NCBI GenBank assembly: GCA_964425005.1
Contig: CAYRKT010000002.1
Span: 1 to 58,766 of the forward strand
From: CAYRKT01 sp964425005
GTDB taxonomy: Bacteria > Synergistota > Synergistia > CAYRKT01
Reading direction: 5' to 3'
Length of the DNA stretch: 58,766 bases
The notes beneath the pieces were generated by a model. That model made no database searches. It saw only the letters and a list, made by a program, of their open reading frames with translations, and was not told where the DNA came from. Positions 34,226 to 43,426 of this stretch are shown here, one piece after another. The number at the start of each line of letters is the position of its first letter. Position 1 is the first letter of the stretch. The position numbers were made by a program, and so were the translations under genes.

Positions 34226-35070
34226 CCCAGATACTCCTTCTCGAGCAACCTAGCCGTCTCCTCGGACATGGAGAAGCTGTGCTCAGGACCGGGGAAGACG
34301 CCGCTCCTCACCTCGTCCCTGTAGACCGACAGGGCTCTAACCGCCTCCTCGTAGAGGGAGGCATACGCCTTCACGAACTTGGGCCTAAAGCGCTTGAACA
34401 GGCCGAGCATGTCGTGCAACACCAGGACCTGCCCGTCGCAGTCCGGCCCAGCCCCTATCCCTATGGTGGGTATCCTAAGCCTCCTGGTGATGACGGAGGC
34501 CAGGGGGGCAGGGATGCACTCCAGGACCAAAGAGAAAGCCCCGGCCTCCTCCAGCGCCAGGGCGTCCTCGACTATGGCCCTCGCGGAGTCCAGGTCCTTG
34601 CCCTGCACCTTGAACCCCCCCAGCATGGTGGCGCTCTGAGGGGTTAGCCCTATGTGCCCCATCACGGGGATGCCGGCGGCGGTTATGGCCCTCACCCTGT
34701 CCGCCACCCTCCTGCCACCCTCCAGCTTCACCGCGTCGACCCCGCCCTCCTTCACGAGCCTGCCGGCGTTCCTGACGGCCTCCTCCGCGGAGACCTCGTA
34801 GCTCATGAAGGGCATGTCCCCCACCACGAAGGCGTGCCTGTTGCCCCTCACCACGCACTGGCAGTGGTATATCATCTGCTCCATCGTGACGGGTACCGTT
34901 CCGGACTGTCCCTGAACCACCATGCCCAACGAGTCTCCCACCAGGATGAGGTCCACGTCGGCGTCGTTCACGGCGCACGTCATCGGGAAGTCGTAGGAGG
35001 TGACCATCACTATCTTCTGCCCGCTCGCCTTCTTCTCCATCAGCTCGCCTATGGTGACCTTGCCCCTCAC
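34222..35070 (-). CDS. panB: 3-methyl-2-oxobutanoate hydroxymethyltransferase PanB
   Basis: Makes ketopantoate from 2-oxoisovalerate and 5,10-methylene-THF. The 282-residue TIM-barrel protein has KIVMVTSYDFPMTCAVNDADVDLILVGDSLGMV-type sequence near 18-50, with metal-ligand Asp residues. It also has VVGDMPFMSYE near 78, VKLEGG near 109, MGHIGLTPQSATMLGGFKVQG near 132 and TIGIGAGPDCDGQVLVLHDMLG near 202. I chose GTG 35070 with GGAGGGGG upstream. It follows the ogt-like gene by 56 nt. Confidence 0.95.
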   Translation of the reverse strand: MRGKVTIGELMEKKASGQKIVMVTSYDFPMTCAVNDADVDLILVGDSLGMVVQGQSGTVPVTMEQMIYHCQCVVRGNRHAFVVGDMPFMSYEVSAEEAVRNAGRLVKEGGVDAVKLEGGRRVADRVRAITAAGIPVMGHIGLTPQSATMLGGFKVQGKDLDSARAIVEDALALEEAGAFSLVLECIPAPLASVITRRLRIPTIGIGAGPDCDGQVLVLHDMLGLFKRFRPKFVKAYASLYEEAVRALSVYRDEVRSGVFPGPEHSFSMSEETARLLEKEYLG

Positions 35071-35126
35071 CCGAACACCCCCTCCGCTCGAGATCTCTGC
35101 GCAAAGCTGATAAGATGATACCACAG

Positions 35127-35636
35127 CTAGGGGCGAGGCGAGCCTCGAGGGTTGGAGGCCTCGAACTCCAGCAGGGCACCCTTCAGCCCTTCGCCGCCGG
35201 CGCCCATGTACCCGCCCAGGCTCCCCTTGCCGACCACCCTGTGGCAGGGCACGAACAGGGGCCAGGGGTTTCGCCTGAGGGCGGATCCCACTGCTCGGGG
35301 GGAGGTGCCCAGGCGCCTCGCCAGGTCCCCGTAGGTGACGAGCCCACCCCAGGGGACGTCGAGCACGGCCCTGTAGACCTCCAGGTCGAAAGGGCGAGGG
35401 GAGCCCAGGAGCCTCAAGGAGGGAGAGCCACCGGACCAGTGCTCTTCCCAGGCGGAGGCCAACGAGCTGGGGAGAGCGCCGCTCGACGTAGGCGGGGTCG
35501 AGCCCACGTAGGAGAGGGAGACCAGGCCGTCGCCTGAACGGGACCAGAGGGCGACCCAGAAGCCGACGGGCGAGCTCAGGCTCAAGGCCACAAAGTCGTC
35601 CGGCGGGCAGCAGAGCCGATCAAAGAGGACCCTCAT
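35127..35636 (-). CDS. ogt: Methylated-DNA--protein-cysteine methyltransferase
   Basis: Suicide repair of O6-alkylguanine. The 169-residue protein ends with the MGMT DNA-binding domain. VPWGGLVTYGDLARRLGTSPRAVGSALRRNP (about 94-124) is the wHTH with its arginine finger, and LFVPCHRVVGKGSLGGYMGAGG (about 127-148) contains the acceptor Cys in PCHRV. The N-terminal half is poorly conserved, as usual. It overlaps the upstream gene by 17 nt. Confidence 0.93.
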   Translation of the reverse strand: MRVLFDRLCCPPDDFVALSLSSPVGFWVALWSRSGDGLVSLSYVGSTPPTSSGALPSSLASAWEEHWSGGSPSLRLLGSPRPFDLEVYRAVLDVPWGGLVTYGDLARRLGTSPRAVGSALRRNPWPLFVPCHRVVGKGSLGGYMGAGGEGLKGALLEFEASNPRGSPRP

Positions 35637-36684
35637 CCTCCTTCACCACCTCTTCCTCTATCCTCTCGATCTCCTCCTCCACCTTGGAGGCACCCTTGTA
35701 GCCGATGAGGCTCAGGATCACCAGGCCCCCCAGCGTTATGGGCAGGTAGTCGGTGAGCAACCTGCTGGAGAGGAACACCACGCCCGAGGCGTGAAAGGGG
35801 ATGACGCTGCTGAAGAGCCAGACGCCGCCCCCCTCGGCCACGCCGCTGCCGCCGGGGGTGGGGGTGAGGTAGAGGACGAACATCAGGAGCGACTGCAGCA
35901 CGAAGGCTTTCCGGAGGTCCAGCGGATAGCCGAAGGCCCTCGCCACCAGGGGGAGGACCGAGAACCAGAAGAAGAGATACAGGACCGACAGGATGACCAC
36001 GAAGGCGGTCAGAAGCGGACTCTCCAGGAAGAAGGACCTGAAGTGGACGCTGTAGTTGTCTATCTCCGCGAAGAGGAAGCGGACGATCCTCATCACGCTC
36101 CAACCGCCGAACAGCTTGAGCCTCCTCAGGGTCAGAAGGGCGTAGAGGGTGATCCTCTTGAGGAGCCTCGGCATCAGCATGGACAGCACCACGAAGCCCC
36201 AGATCAGGCCGAAGGCGACGGATATGGAGTAGAACAGCTTCCCCAGGACCTTGCCCCTGACGAACTCCGGGTACAGAGCCATCCCCAGGAGCCCGACCAA
36301 GCCCACCATGAGCAGGGTGATCATGGACCTCAGCAGGACCAACGAGACCCCCTTGCCCAGGGGGACGCCCTTCCTGTGCAGGTAGAAGACCAGGAAGGGC
36401 GCGCCTCCCCCCTGAAAGGGGGTCACGGCGCACCCGAAGTAGTTCAACCAGACCATCCTCAGGCCGTCCAGGATCGTCATCCGCCCTCCCCCCTTGGCCA
36501 CCAGGAGCTTTATCCTCCAGGCGTCCACCAGCCAGCACGAGACCAGCGAGGCCAGCGAGGCCAAGATCCACCGGGGGTCAGATCGAAGCAAGGCCAGGGC
36601 GCTCCTCCTGTCGAAGGTCAAGAGGTATATGATCAGCACCGAGGACAGGGTGAGGAGGAGAAACAACCTGAGCCCCCTTCTCAT
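35620..36684 (-). CDS. YbhN/UPF0104-family flippase-like membrane protein (LPG_synthase_TM)
   Basis: A 354-residue polytopic membrane protein with about eight TM segments. The family signatures are VWLNYFGCAVTPFQGGGAPFLVFYL (about 79-103) and LTPTPGGSGVAEGGG (about 280-294). The latter matches the P-x-P-G-G-x-G-x-x-E motif of LPG-synthase transmembrane/YbhN proteins. The charged C-terminal tail is coiled-coil-like (EEEIERIEEEVVKEDE). Substrate unknown. ATG 36684 follows GGAGGTG at ideal spacing. Confidence 0.85.
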   Translation of the reverse strand: MRRGLRLFLLLTLSSVLIIYLLTFDRRSALALLRSDPRWILASLASLVSCWLVDAWRIKLLVAKGGGRMTILDGLRMVWLNYFGCAVTPFQGGGAPFLVFYLHRKGVPLGKGVSLVLLRSMITLLMVGLVGLLGMALYPEFVRGKVLGKLFYSISVAFGLIWGFVVLSMLMPRLLKRITLYALLTLRRLKLFGGWSVMRIVRFLFAEIDNYSVHFRSFFLESPLLTAFVVILSVLYLFFWFSVLPLVARAFGYPLDLRKAFVLQSLLMFVLYLTPTPGGSGVAEGGGVWLFSSVIPFHASGVVFLSSRLLTDYLPITLGGLVILSLIGYKGASKVEEEIERIEEEVVKEDEGPL

Positions 36685-36712
36685 CAAAGCACCTCCGCCG
36701 CCGACCCGAGGT

Positions 36713-37195
36713 TCAGGAGCCCACCGCCCGATAGATGAGATCCACCAGGTTGCCACCCACGAAGGCGACGCCGGCGTACCTCACGAACCTGCCGAACAGG
36801 CAGACCAGCGCGAAGGGCAAAGGCCTCATCCTCAAAACCCCCCCCATCAAAACGAACAGGCTGAAGGGGAGGGGTGTCACGGCCCCCACAAGTATGGCCA
36901 GCACGCCCCACCTCTGGTAGTAGCGCGAGGCCCTCTCCACCTTCTCCCGGGGGAAGAACCTCAACGCCAGGGGATAGCCGTACCTCCTGCCCAGAGCGTA
37001 GGAGAGCAAAGCCCCCGAGAAGGACCCAAGGGTCGAGGTCACGGTCAAGGCCAGAGGGTCGTAAAAGGAGGAGAAGAGGAGTATCAAAACGTCGGGCGGC
37101 AGGGGGAAGAACATCGCCTCCAGCAGCGCGTTCGCCCCGAGCCCCAGAAGCCCCAAGGAGGCCAGATGCGACTGGAGGAAGCCCAGCTGCTCCAC
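36713..37195 (-). CDS. VTT/DedA-like (SNARE-associated) membrane protein
   Basis: A 160-residue membrane protein of the YqaA/DedA type. It has EAMFFPLPPDVLILLFSSFYDP near 27-48 and GALLSYALGRRYGYPLALRF near 61, followed by LVGAVTPLPFSLFVLMGG (about 102-119), the re-entrant-loop signature of the VTT domain. Relatives translocate lipids or undecaprenyl phosphate, but the role here is unknown. The GTG start lies 6 nt after the stop of the preceding gene. Confidence 0.82.
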   Translation of the reverse strand: MEQLGFLQSHLASLGLLGLGANALLEAMFFPLPPDVLILLFSSFYDPLALTVTSTLGSFSGALLSYALGRRYGYPLALRFFPREKVERASRYYQRWGVLAILVGAVTPLPFSLFVLMGGVLRMRPLPFALVCLFGRFVRYAGVAFVGGNLVDLIYRAVGS

Positions 37196-37201
37196 GGGAG
37201 A

Positions 37202-37801
37202 TCACTGAACGCCCAAGGAAGCCATCGACCTAAGGGCCTCCACGTAGTCCAGCAATCGGGCCACCGCAGGGGCCACCTCCTCCCTCAGCTCGAAGGCCAC
37301 GTCGTCGTACCTGCCCTCCCTCATGTAGCCCACGAGCGCCTCCAGGTCACGCACCAGCCTGTCCTTCAGCTGTCCGAGGGCTCCATCCCCCACCTCCCGG
37401 TCCTCCACCCGGAGCAGGATCTGGGCGTTCTGGATGACCTGGACGACCCAGCCGAGCCCCTCCGTGGCCTGGGTTATAAGCTTGAACGACTTCTCCAGCT
37501 GGCCCTCGTCTATGGCGTCGGCTATGACTTTGAGCCCGTTGGCCAGGACGGGAACGTAGCGGGCGCACTCCTCCAGGGCCTCCCTCACCAGCTCCCTCAC
37601 GTTCCTCGTCTCCACCAGGAGCTGCTCCATCTCCTCCAGGGCGAAGACCTCCTCCTCCGTGACGGGGCGGCTCCCGTCGCTCAAACCCACTATCACCCTG
37701 CCGCCTCGCAAGACGGCGGCCTTGAGCTCATCCAGCCACCCCCGATCAGCCCCCGGAGGCACCTCCTTCCAGAGTTTTCCGTCCACGAAGACCTTGGTCA
37801 T
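37202..37801 (-). CDS. Unrecognised conserved-looking helical protein
   Basis: I do not recognise this 199-residue protein. The first 45 residues look like a beta-rich head (MTKVFVDGKLWKEVPPGADR, then VIVGLSDGSRPV). The remainder is a long helical, Glu/Leu/Val-rich region (about 48-195) with no TM segment, signal peptide or Cys cluster. It lies 39 nt after guaB and 6 nt before the VTT gene, in an operon-like run leading to a YbhN-type membrane protein. Codon use matches neighbours. A cytoplasmic coiled-coil partner of those membrane proteins is possible but speculative. Confidence 0.75.
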   Translation of the reverse strand: MTKVFVDGKLWKEVPPGADRGWLDELKAAVLRGGRVIVGLSDGSRPVTEEEVFALEEMEQLLVETRNVRELVREALEECARYVPVLANGLKVIADAIDEGQLEKSFKLITQATEGLGWVVQVIQNAQILLRVEDREVGDGALGQLKDRLVRDLEALVGYMREGRYDDVAFELREEVAPAVARLLDYVEALRSMASLGVQ

Positions 37802-37840
37802 CCGCGCATACCCTCTTTCGAACCGTTTTGGGCTTAGCCC

Positions 37841-39310
37841 CTAGAGCGTCCCTCCGGTGGACCAGTAGTTCGGGGCTTCCTTCGTTATTATCACGTCGTG
37901 GGGGTGCCCCTCCCTGACCCCAGCAGAGCTGACCCTCACGAAGACAGCCCTCTCCCTCAGCTCCTGGAGGTTGGAGGCACCCACGTAGCCCATGCCAGCC
38001 TTTATGCCCCCCACCAGCTGGACCACCACGTCCCTCAAGGCCCCCTTGTAGGGCACCATGCCCTCCACGCCCTCCGGGACCAGCTTGCCCACGTCCTCCT
38101 GGAAGTACCTGTCGCAGCTGCCAGCCCGCATGGCGCCCAGGCTTCCCATCCCTCGGTAGACCTTGTACTTCCTGCCCTGGTAGAGTATGGTCTCGCCCGG
38201 GGCCTCCTCGGTCCCGGCGAATATGCTGCCCATCATCACCGACGAGGCTCCGGCCGCGAGGGCCTTCACTATGTCGCCGCTGTACCTGATCCCGCCGTCG
38301 GCTATCACCGGAACGTCGTGCCTCCGCGCCACCTGGCAGGCCTCCATTATCGCCGAAAGCTGCGGCACCCCCACCCCCGCCACCACGCGGGTGGTGCATA
38401 TGGAGCCCGGACCTATGCCCACCTTGACCGCATCCGCCCCGGCCCTGATCAGGGCCTCCACCCCCTCCCCGGTGGCCACGTTTCCGCCCACCACCTGGAG
38501 CTCGGGGAAGGCCGACTTTATCTCCCTCACCGTCTCCAGAACCCTCCTGGAGTGGCCGTGAGCGGTGTCCACCACCACCACGTCCACGCCGGCCCTGACC
38601 AGAGCCTCCACCCTCTCCATCGTCTCGGACGAGGTGCCGACCGCAGCGCCGACCCTCAGCCTTCCCCTCTCGTCCCTGCAGGCGTTGGGGTGCTCTATCA
38701 CGCTCATTATGTCCTTGATGGTTATCAGCCCCACCAGCCTCTCGCCGTCGAGGATGGGTAGCTTCTCCACCTTGTTTCTGTGCAGGACCTTCTTCGCCTC
38801 CTCCAGGCTTATCCCCAGCGGAGCCGTTATAAGCCTCTCCCTGGGGGTCATCAGATCTTTAACTGGCCTCCCCATCTCCGACTCGAAGCGCACGTCCCGG
38901 TTTGTCAGAAGCCCCACCAACCGCCCCTCGTCGTCCACCACGCCCAGGCCCCCTATCTTGTACTCCGACATCAGCCTCAGCGCTTCCCCCACCGTGGTGT
39001 CGGGCTTTATGGTCACCGGATCGAAGATGATGCCGTTCTCCGTCTTCTTGACCAGGCTGACCTGCCTGACCTGCTCGTCGACGCTCATGTTCTTGTGGAT
39101 TATCCCTATCCCCCCCTCCCTGGCGAGGGCCTTGGCCAGCGCGCTCTCGGTCACCGTGTCCATGGCGGCGCTGACCAGCGGCACCTTCAGCTCCACGCTC
39201 CTGGTGAGACGGGTCGACACGTCCACCTGGGACGGCAGGACCTCGGAATACCTGGGCAAGAGGAGCACGTCGTCGAACGTAAGATACTCCTTCAACGCCA
39301 ACACCTCCAC
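37841..39310 (-). CDS. guaB: IMP dehydrogenase GuaB
   Basis: Oxidises IMP to XMP with NAD, the first step to GMP. The 489-residue TIM-barrel protein has LTFDDVLLLPRYSEVLPSQVDV-like sequence at 10-31. Two CBS domains occupy about 95-205. The catalytic loop KVGIGPGSICTTRVVAGVGVPQL lies near 297-319 with the nucleophilic Cys, and DGGIRYSGDIVKALAAGASSVMMGS near 340. The start is ambiguous among GTG 39310, TTG 39301 and TTG 39295, all after GGGGTGGAGG-type sites. It follows purM by 3 nt, ending the purine run. Confidence 0.97.
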   Translation of the reverse strand: MEVLALKEYLTFDDVLLLPRYSEVLPSQVDVSTRLTRSVELKVPLVSAAMDTVTESALAKALAREGGIGIIHKNMSVDEQVRQVSLVKKTENGIIFDPVTIKPDTTVGEALRLMSEYKIGGLGVVDDEGRLVGLLTNRDVRFESEMGRPVKDLMTPRERLITAPLGISLEEAKKVLHRNKVEKLPILDGERLVGLITIKDIMSVIEHPNACRDERGRLRVGAAVGTSSETMERVEALVRAGVDVVVVDTAHGHSRRVLETVREIKSAFPELQVVGGNVATGEGVEALIRAGADAVKVGIGPGSICTTRVVAGVGVPQLSAIMEACQVARRHDVPVIADGGIRYSGDIVKALAAGASSVMMGSIFAGTEEAPGETILYQGRKYKVYRGMGSLGAMRAGSCDRYFQEDVGKLVPEGVEGMVPYKGALRDVVVQLVGGIKAGMGYVGASNLQELRERAVFVRVSSAGVREGHPHDVIITKEAPNYWSTGGTL

Positions 39311-39313
39311 CCC

Positions 39314-40258
39314 TCACAAGAGGGATATCTTCCTGAGGGTGGACTCGGAGGTCACCCTTCCCACCACCATGACGTCCGGCAGCACCGACATGACCTTCCT
39401 CATGAGGGTTCTGTCCACGAACATCAGCATCCCCAGGCCCATGTTGAAGGTGGAAAGGGCCTCTTCCTCCTCGACCCAGTTCAGGATCCACCTGAACTCG
39501 TCCCGAAGCTCGAACTCGAGGACGTAACCCCTGTCCTCGCCGAGGATCCTCCGAAGGGCCCTGATCAACCCACCGCCCGTGACGTGGGCGCAGGCCTTGA
39601 CGAAGTCGAACGCCCTGGGCAACTCCGAGTATATCCTGGTCCCGACGAGCAGGTCGAAGGGGAGATCGCCCAGGGATATCCCCTTCTCCCTCAGAAGGCG
39701 CCTTATGAGGCTGAAGCCGTTGGAGTGAAAGCCCGAGGAGGGCAGCGCCAGGATCACGTCCCCCTCGAGGACCCGTCCCACCTCCATCGGCCGGCAGAGG
39801 ACCCCTATGCAGAAGCCCACCGCCTCCATCTCGTCCCCGTAGAGGTCGGGCATCTCGGCCGTCTCCCCTCCCACCAGGGCCACCCCAACCTCCGACAGGA
39901 CCTCCTTGAGGGCGGAGGCGAAGTCGTAAAGATCCCGATCTATCCTCCCCACGCCCAGGTAGTCCATGAAGGCTATGGGCTTTCCCCCCGCAGCCACCAC
40001 GTCGTTGTAGTTCATGGCCACCAGGTCCAGGGCGGCATCCCTCCACCTCTTGTGGAGTCGATGGAGCATCATCTTGCTCCCCACCCCGTCGGCGGAGACC
40101 ACCAACTTAGAGGAAGGGAGCTCCAGGATGGAGGCGTATCCGGCCCTGTCCCTCTTCACCCAGCCGGGCAAGGCTCCCCCCGAGATGAAGGCCGAGAACT
40201 CATCCCCTCTTCCCACGTCCACTCCAGAACCCGAATAGGTGAAACCCCTCTCGTCCAT
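39314..40258 (-). CDS. purM: Phosphoribosylformylglycinamidine cyclo-ligase PurM
   Basis: AIR synthetase, ATP-dependent ring closure of FGAM. The 314-residue protein shows YASILELPSSKLVVSADGVGSKMMLH near 40-65, ALDLVAMNYNDVVAAGGKPIAFMDYLG near 75 (N-D-x-x-x-x-G-A/G-x-P) and LVGGETAEMPDLY near 126. VTGGGLIRALRRIL lies near 220. It is shorter than the typical 340-350 residues but has all active-site blocks. It follows purD by 9 nt. Confidence 0.95.
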   Translation of the reverse strand: MDERGFTYSGSGVDVGRGDEFSAFISGGALPGWVKRDRAGYASILELPSSKLVVSADGVGSKMMLHRLHKRWRDAALDLVAMNYNDVVAAGGKPIAFMDYLGVGRIDRDLYDFASALKEVLSEVGVALVGGETAEMPDLYGDEMEAVGFCIGVLCRPMEVGRVLEGDVILALPSSGFHSNGFSLIRRLLREKGISLGDLPFDLLVGTRIYSELPRAFDFVKACAHVTGGGLIRALRRILGEDRGYVLEFELRDEFRWILNWVEEEEALSTFNMGLGMLMFVDRTLMRKVMSVLPDVMVVGRVTSESTLRKISLL

Positions 40259-40267
40259 CCAGCGACC

Positions 40268-41485
40268 CTACCTCCGAAAGAGAGCTATGTCCTTTCTGTA
40301 GAAGAGCCCATCCCCTTTGACCTCGGCCGCGAGCTCGTAGGCCTCAGCTCTCGCCTCCTCGAGGCTGTCGCCCAGCCCGACGCAGTTGACCACTCTGCCG
40401 CCGGACACAGAAAGCCCCTCCTCCCCCCTCTCGACGCCGGCGAAGAAGTAGAGCCCCTCCTCGGGGACCATCACCCTCTGACCCCTCCTCGGGCTCAAGG
40501 GGTATCCCTCAGAGGCCACCACCACGTCCACGGCGAAGCCAGAGGGGGAAGGCGACCTCGAGGGCCTTCCCTCGAAGTTGGCCGAGATCACCGATTCCAC
40601 GAAGGCCAGGGGGTCCAGGGGCACGATGACCTCCGTCTCCGGATCCCCCATGCGGACGTTGTACTCCAGGACCTTGGGCCCCTCCTCCGTGAGCATCAAG
40701 CCCACGTACAGGAAACCCCTGTAGCTCTTCCCGTCCCTCCTAAGCCCGAAGAGCGTCCTGTCGACTATCTCCTCCACGCGCGCCACCAGGCCGGGCTCCA
40801 TCCGAACCGGGGCCCAGCAACCCATGCCCCCGGTGTTGGGCCCCCTGTCCCCGTCGAAGGCCCTCTTGTAGTCCCTGGCGAAGGGGAGGAGCGCGAAACC
40901 CCTATCCCCCACCACGCATATGGCCGAAAGCTCCTCCCCGGGCAGGAACTGCTCCACCACCAGAGCCCCGGACACCCCCCTCAGCAGCTCGCCCCTCATC
41001 AACCTGGCACCCTTCTCCAGGGCCTCCCCCCTGTCCTCCAGCACCAGCACGCCCTTTCCCCCAGCCAGGGGGTCGGCCTTGAGCACGTAGGGCGGGCCGA
41101 AGCGATCCATCGCCTCCGGAAGGCCGGCGGGGTCCTCCACCACGACGAAAGGGGCTGTGGGTATCCCGTGTCTCTCCATGAACCCCTTGGCGAAGGCCTT
41201 GGAGGACTCTAGCCTAGCCGCGTCCTTGAGGGGAGCGAAGACCTTTTTCCCTCCCACGTCCGCGACCCCCGAGGCTATCACGTCCTCCGGTCCGGGCACC
41301 ACCAGGTCGAAGAGGTCCAGAGAGCCCCTCAGGAAGCCCAGGAGGTCGCCTCCCGGGTCCAGGTTTCGCCCATCCCTGGAGGTACCCCCGTTGCCGGGGG
41401 CGAAGAACACCTCGTGTCCCGCCCTCGCGAACGCCCAGCCCATGGCGTGCTCCCTTCCCCCGGAGCCGAGGATCAAAACCCTCAC
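40268..41485 (-). CDS. purD: Phosphoribosylamine--glycine ligase PurD
   Basis: GAR synthetase of the ATP-grasp family. The 405-residue protein begins RVLILGSGGREHAMGWAFAR. It has VVPGPEDVIASGVADVGGKKVFAPLKDAARLESSKAFAK-type sequence near 60-98, YVLKADPLAGGKGVLVLED (ATP binding) near 133 and DYKRAFDGDRGPNTGGMGCWAP near 205. EYNVRMGDPETEV lies near 275. ATGA overlap with purN upstream. Confidence 0.96.
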   Translation of the reverse strand: MRVLILGSGGREHAMGWAFARAGHEVFFAPGNGGTSRDGRNLDPGGDLLGFLRGSLDLFDLVVPGPEDVIASGVADVGGKKVFAPLKDAARLESSKAFAKGFMERHGIPTAPFVVVEDPAGLPEAMDRFGPPYVLKADPLAGGKGVLVLEDRGEALEKGARLMRGELLRGVSGALVVEQFLPGEELSAICVVGDRGFALLPFARDYKRAFDGDRGPNTGGMGCWAPVRMEPGLVARVEEIVDRTLFGLRRDGKSYRGFLYVGLMLTEEGPKVLEYNVRMGDPETEVIVPLDPLAFVESVISANFEGRPSRSPSPSGFAVDVVVASEGYPLSPRRGQRVMVPEEGLYFFAGVERGEEGLSVSGGRVVNCVGLGDSLEEARAEAYELAAEVKGDGLFYRKDIALFRR

Positions 41486-42120
41486 GACCTCACCCTCCCT
41501 TCAGGTCGATCCAGGAACTTGAAGACCCGCCCCTCCACGGTCCAGGCCCTGAGGAGGAGATCCCTTATCGCCACGGGATACCACCGGTGCTCCAGGCGAT
41601 GTATGGCCCTCTCGAGCTCCTCCAGGGTCCACTCCTCGCGCACGCGGATCGCCCTCTGGAGCACGATCGGGCCGGTGTCCACCCCCTCGTCCACCAGGTG
41701 CACCGTTATGCCGGTGACCTTGACCCCGTGGCGGTAGGCCTGCCCTATGGCGTCCATCCCTGGGAAGGAGGGCAAGAGGGCCGGATGGAGGTTGACCACC
41801 CTCGGGTAGAAGGCCCTAACCAGAGGAGGGGGGAGGACCCTCATGAAACCGGCGAGCACCACCAGGTCGGACCTTCGGGAGCTCAGGACCTCCAGGAGCT
41901 CATCGCTCCAGCTCCTCCCGAGCCTGAGGAGGGGAACCCCCAACCTCCTCGCCCTATCCTCGGCCGGACAGGGTCTGTCCACTATCAGCCCGAGGAGCTT
42001 CGCCGGTATCGAACCCTCGGCGCAACGCCTGGCTATGACCTCGAAGTTGGAACCCCTCCCCGAGGCCAAGACCCATATGCTCATCTCCCCGGAGAACCCG
42101 AGGCAGCTAGAGCCCCTCAT
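41482..42120 (-). CDS. purN: Phosphoribosylglycinamide formyltransferase PurN
   Basis: 10-formyl-THF-dependent GAR transformylase. From MSIWVLASGRGSNFEVI the protein matches the family. It contains VVLAGFMRVLPPPLVRAFYPRVVNLHPALLPSFPG-type sequence with the catalytic Asn and His, then GVKVTGITVHLVDEGVDTGPIVLQ. Start is uncertain. ATG 42120 has GGGGGAG 7 nt upstream and adds 12 residues (212 total), overlapping purF by 14 nt. ATG 42084 matches the family N-terminus but has a badly placed site. Confidence 0.94.
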   Translation of the reverse strand: MRGSSCLGFSGEMSIWVLASGRGSNFEVIARRCAEGSIPAKLLGLIVDRPCPAEDRARRLGVPLLRLGRSWSDELLEVLSSRRSDLVVLAGFMRVLPPPLVRAFYPRVVNLHPALLPSFPGMDAIGQAYRHGVKVTGITVHLVDEGVDTGPIVLQRAIRVREEWTLEELERAIHRLEHRWYPVAIRDLLLRAWTVEGRVFKFLDRPEGRVRS

Positions 42121-43426
42121 GGGGATACTCCCCCGTGAAGCAGGCCGTGCAGACCTGAGAGCAACCCAGGGCCTCGAGGAGCCCCTCCACGCTCAGATAG
42201 GCCACCCTGTCGGCCCCCACGACGGAGGCTATCTCCCCAGGGCTCATCGAGGAGGCCAAGAGTTCCCTGCCCCTGGCGGTGTCTATGCCGTAGTAGCACG
42301 GACACCTCACCGGGGGGGAGTGGATGGCCACCGAGACCTCACGGGCCCCCGCCTCCCGGAGCATGGAAACTATGGTGCCCATGGTGGTGCCCCTCACTAT
42401 GGAGTCGTCCACCACTATCACCGATCTGCCCCTCACCACGTCCTCTATGGGCAAAAGCTTCCTCCTGACCGCCTCCTTCCTCCCGGAGGGCATGATGAAG
42501 CTCCTCCCCAGGTACCTGTTCCTCATCAGGCCCAGGTCCAGCGGCAGGCCCGAGGCGAAGGAGAAGCCCAGCGCCCCCGAGATGCCGGAGTCCAGCACCG
42601 GCACCACCAGATCGCCCTCCAGAAGGCTTTCCCTGTACAGGCGCTCTCCCATCCTGAAGCGGGAGACGTGGACGTTGAGCCCCATGAAGGAGGAGTCTGG
42701 CCTGGCGAAGTATATGTACTCGAAGGAGCAGAACCTGCTGGGGAAGTCGGCGAACCTCCTCTCCGCCACGCCGTCCCTCGACAGGACCAGGGCCACCCCC
42801 CTCTCCAGCTCCCTTATGTCCGACGCCCCCACCACCTTCAGAGGTGCGTCCTCCGAGCAGACCAGGTACCCTTCGCCGAGCCTGGCCCAGAAGAGGGGCC
42901 TGAACCCGAAACCGTCCCTGGCGGCGAGGAGGAAGTCGTCGTGGAATAGCAATATGGAGTAAGCGCACCTGACCTGCGAGAGGGCCCACAGGCAGGACTC
43001 CACGGGGTCGTCGAAGGGTGCCATCGATATAAGGTGAAGGAATATCTCCGTGTCGGAATCGGTGAAGAAGACCGCCCCCTTCTCCAACAACCAATCCCTC
43101 CACCTGCGGGCCTCGGTAACGGTGCCGTTGTGGGCCACCGAGAAGGTCCCCTTCCTGGTGTCGGCCGTTATGGGCTGCACGTTCCTCGGGTTGCTCCCGC
43201 CCACGGTGGAGTACCTCACGTGACCTATGCCCCTTGAGCCGTCGATCGCGGCGGAGGGGGTTATCACCGAGTCCACCAGCCCCATGCCCTTGACGGACGC
43301 AAAGCCCTCCAGCACCACCCCAGCGCTCTCCTGCCCCCTGTGCTGAAGACCCTGCAAGAGGTCGTGGAGTATCCAGTAGGCGCCCTCCACGTTCCAGGCC
43401 GCCGCCACCCCGCAGAGCTCCCTCAA
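42107..43426 (-). CDS. purF: Amidophosphoribosyltransferase PurF, [4Fe-4S] Bacillus type
   Basis: First committed step of purine synthesis. The 439-residue Ntn-hydrolase starts MRELCGVAAAW, so the nucleophile Cys5 follows a four-residue leader that must be removed. The glutaminase domain has LQHRGQESAG and GHVRYSTVGGSNPRNVQP. The PRTase domain has VIVVDDSIVRGTTMGTIVSMLREAGA. Cysteines at RFCSFEYIYF, RCPCYYGID and VCTACFTGEYP match those that hold the [4Fe-4S] cluster in the B. subtilis enzyme. The start overlaps the purL stop by 4 nt. Confidence 0.96.
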   Translation of the reverse strand: MRELCGVAAAWNVEGAYWILHDLLQGLQHRGQESAGVVLEGFASVKGMGLVDSVITPSAAIDGSRGIGHVRYSTVGGSNPRNVQPITADTRKGTFSVAHNGTVTEARRWRDWLLEKGAVFFTDSDTEIFLHLISMAPFDDPVESCLWALSQVRCAYSILLFHDDFLLAARDGFGFRPLFWARLGEGYLVCSEDAPLKVVGASDIRELERGVALVLSRDGVAERRFADFPSRFCSFEYIYFARPDSSFMGLNVHVSRFRMGERLYRESLLEGDLVVPVLDSGISGALGFSFASGLPLDLGLMRNRYLGRSFIMPSGRKEAVRRKLLPIEDVVRGRSVIVVDDSIVRGTTMGTIVSMLREAGAREVSVAIHSPPVRCPCYYGIDTARGRELLASSMSPGEIASVVGADRVAYLSVEGLLEALGCSQVCTACFTGEYPHEGL

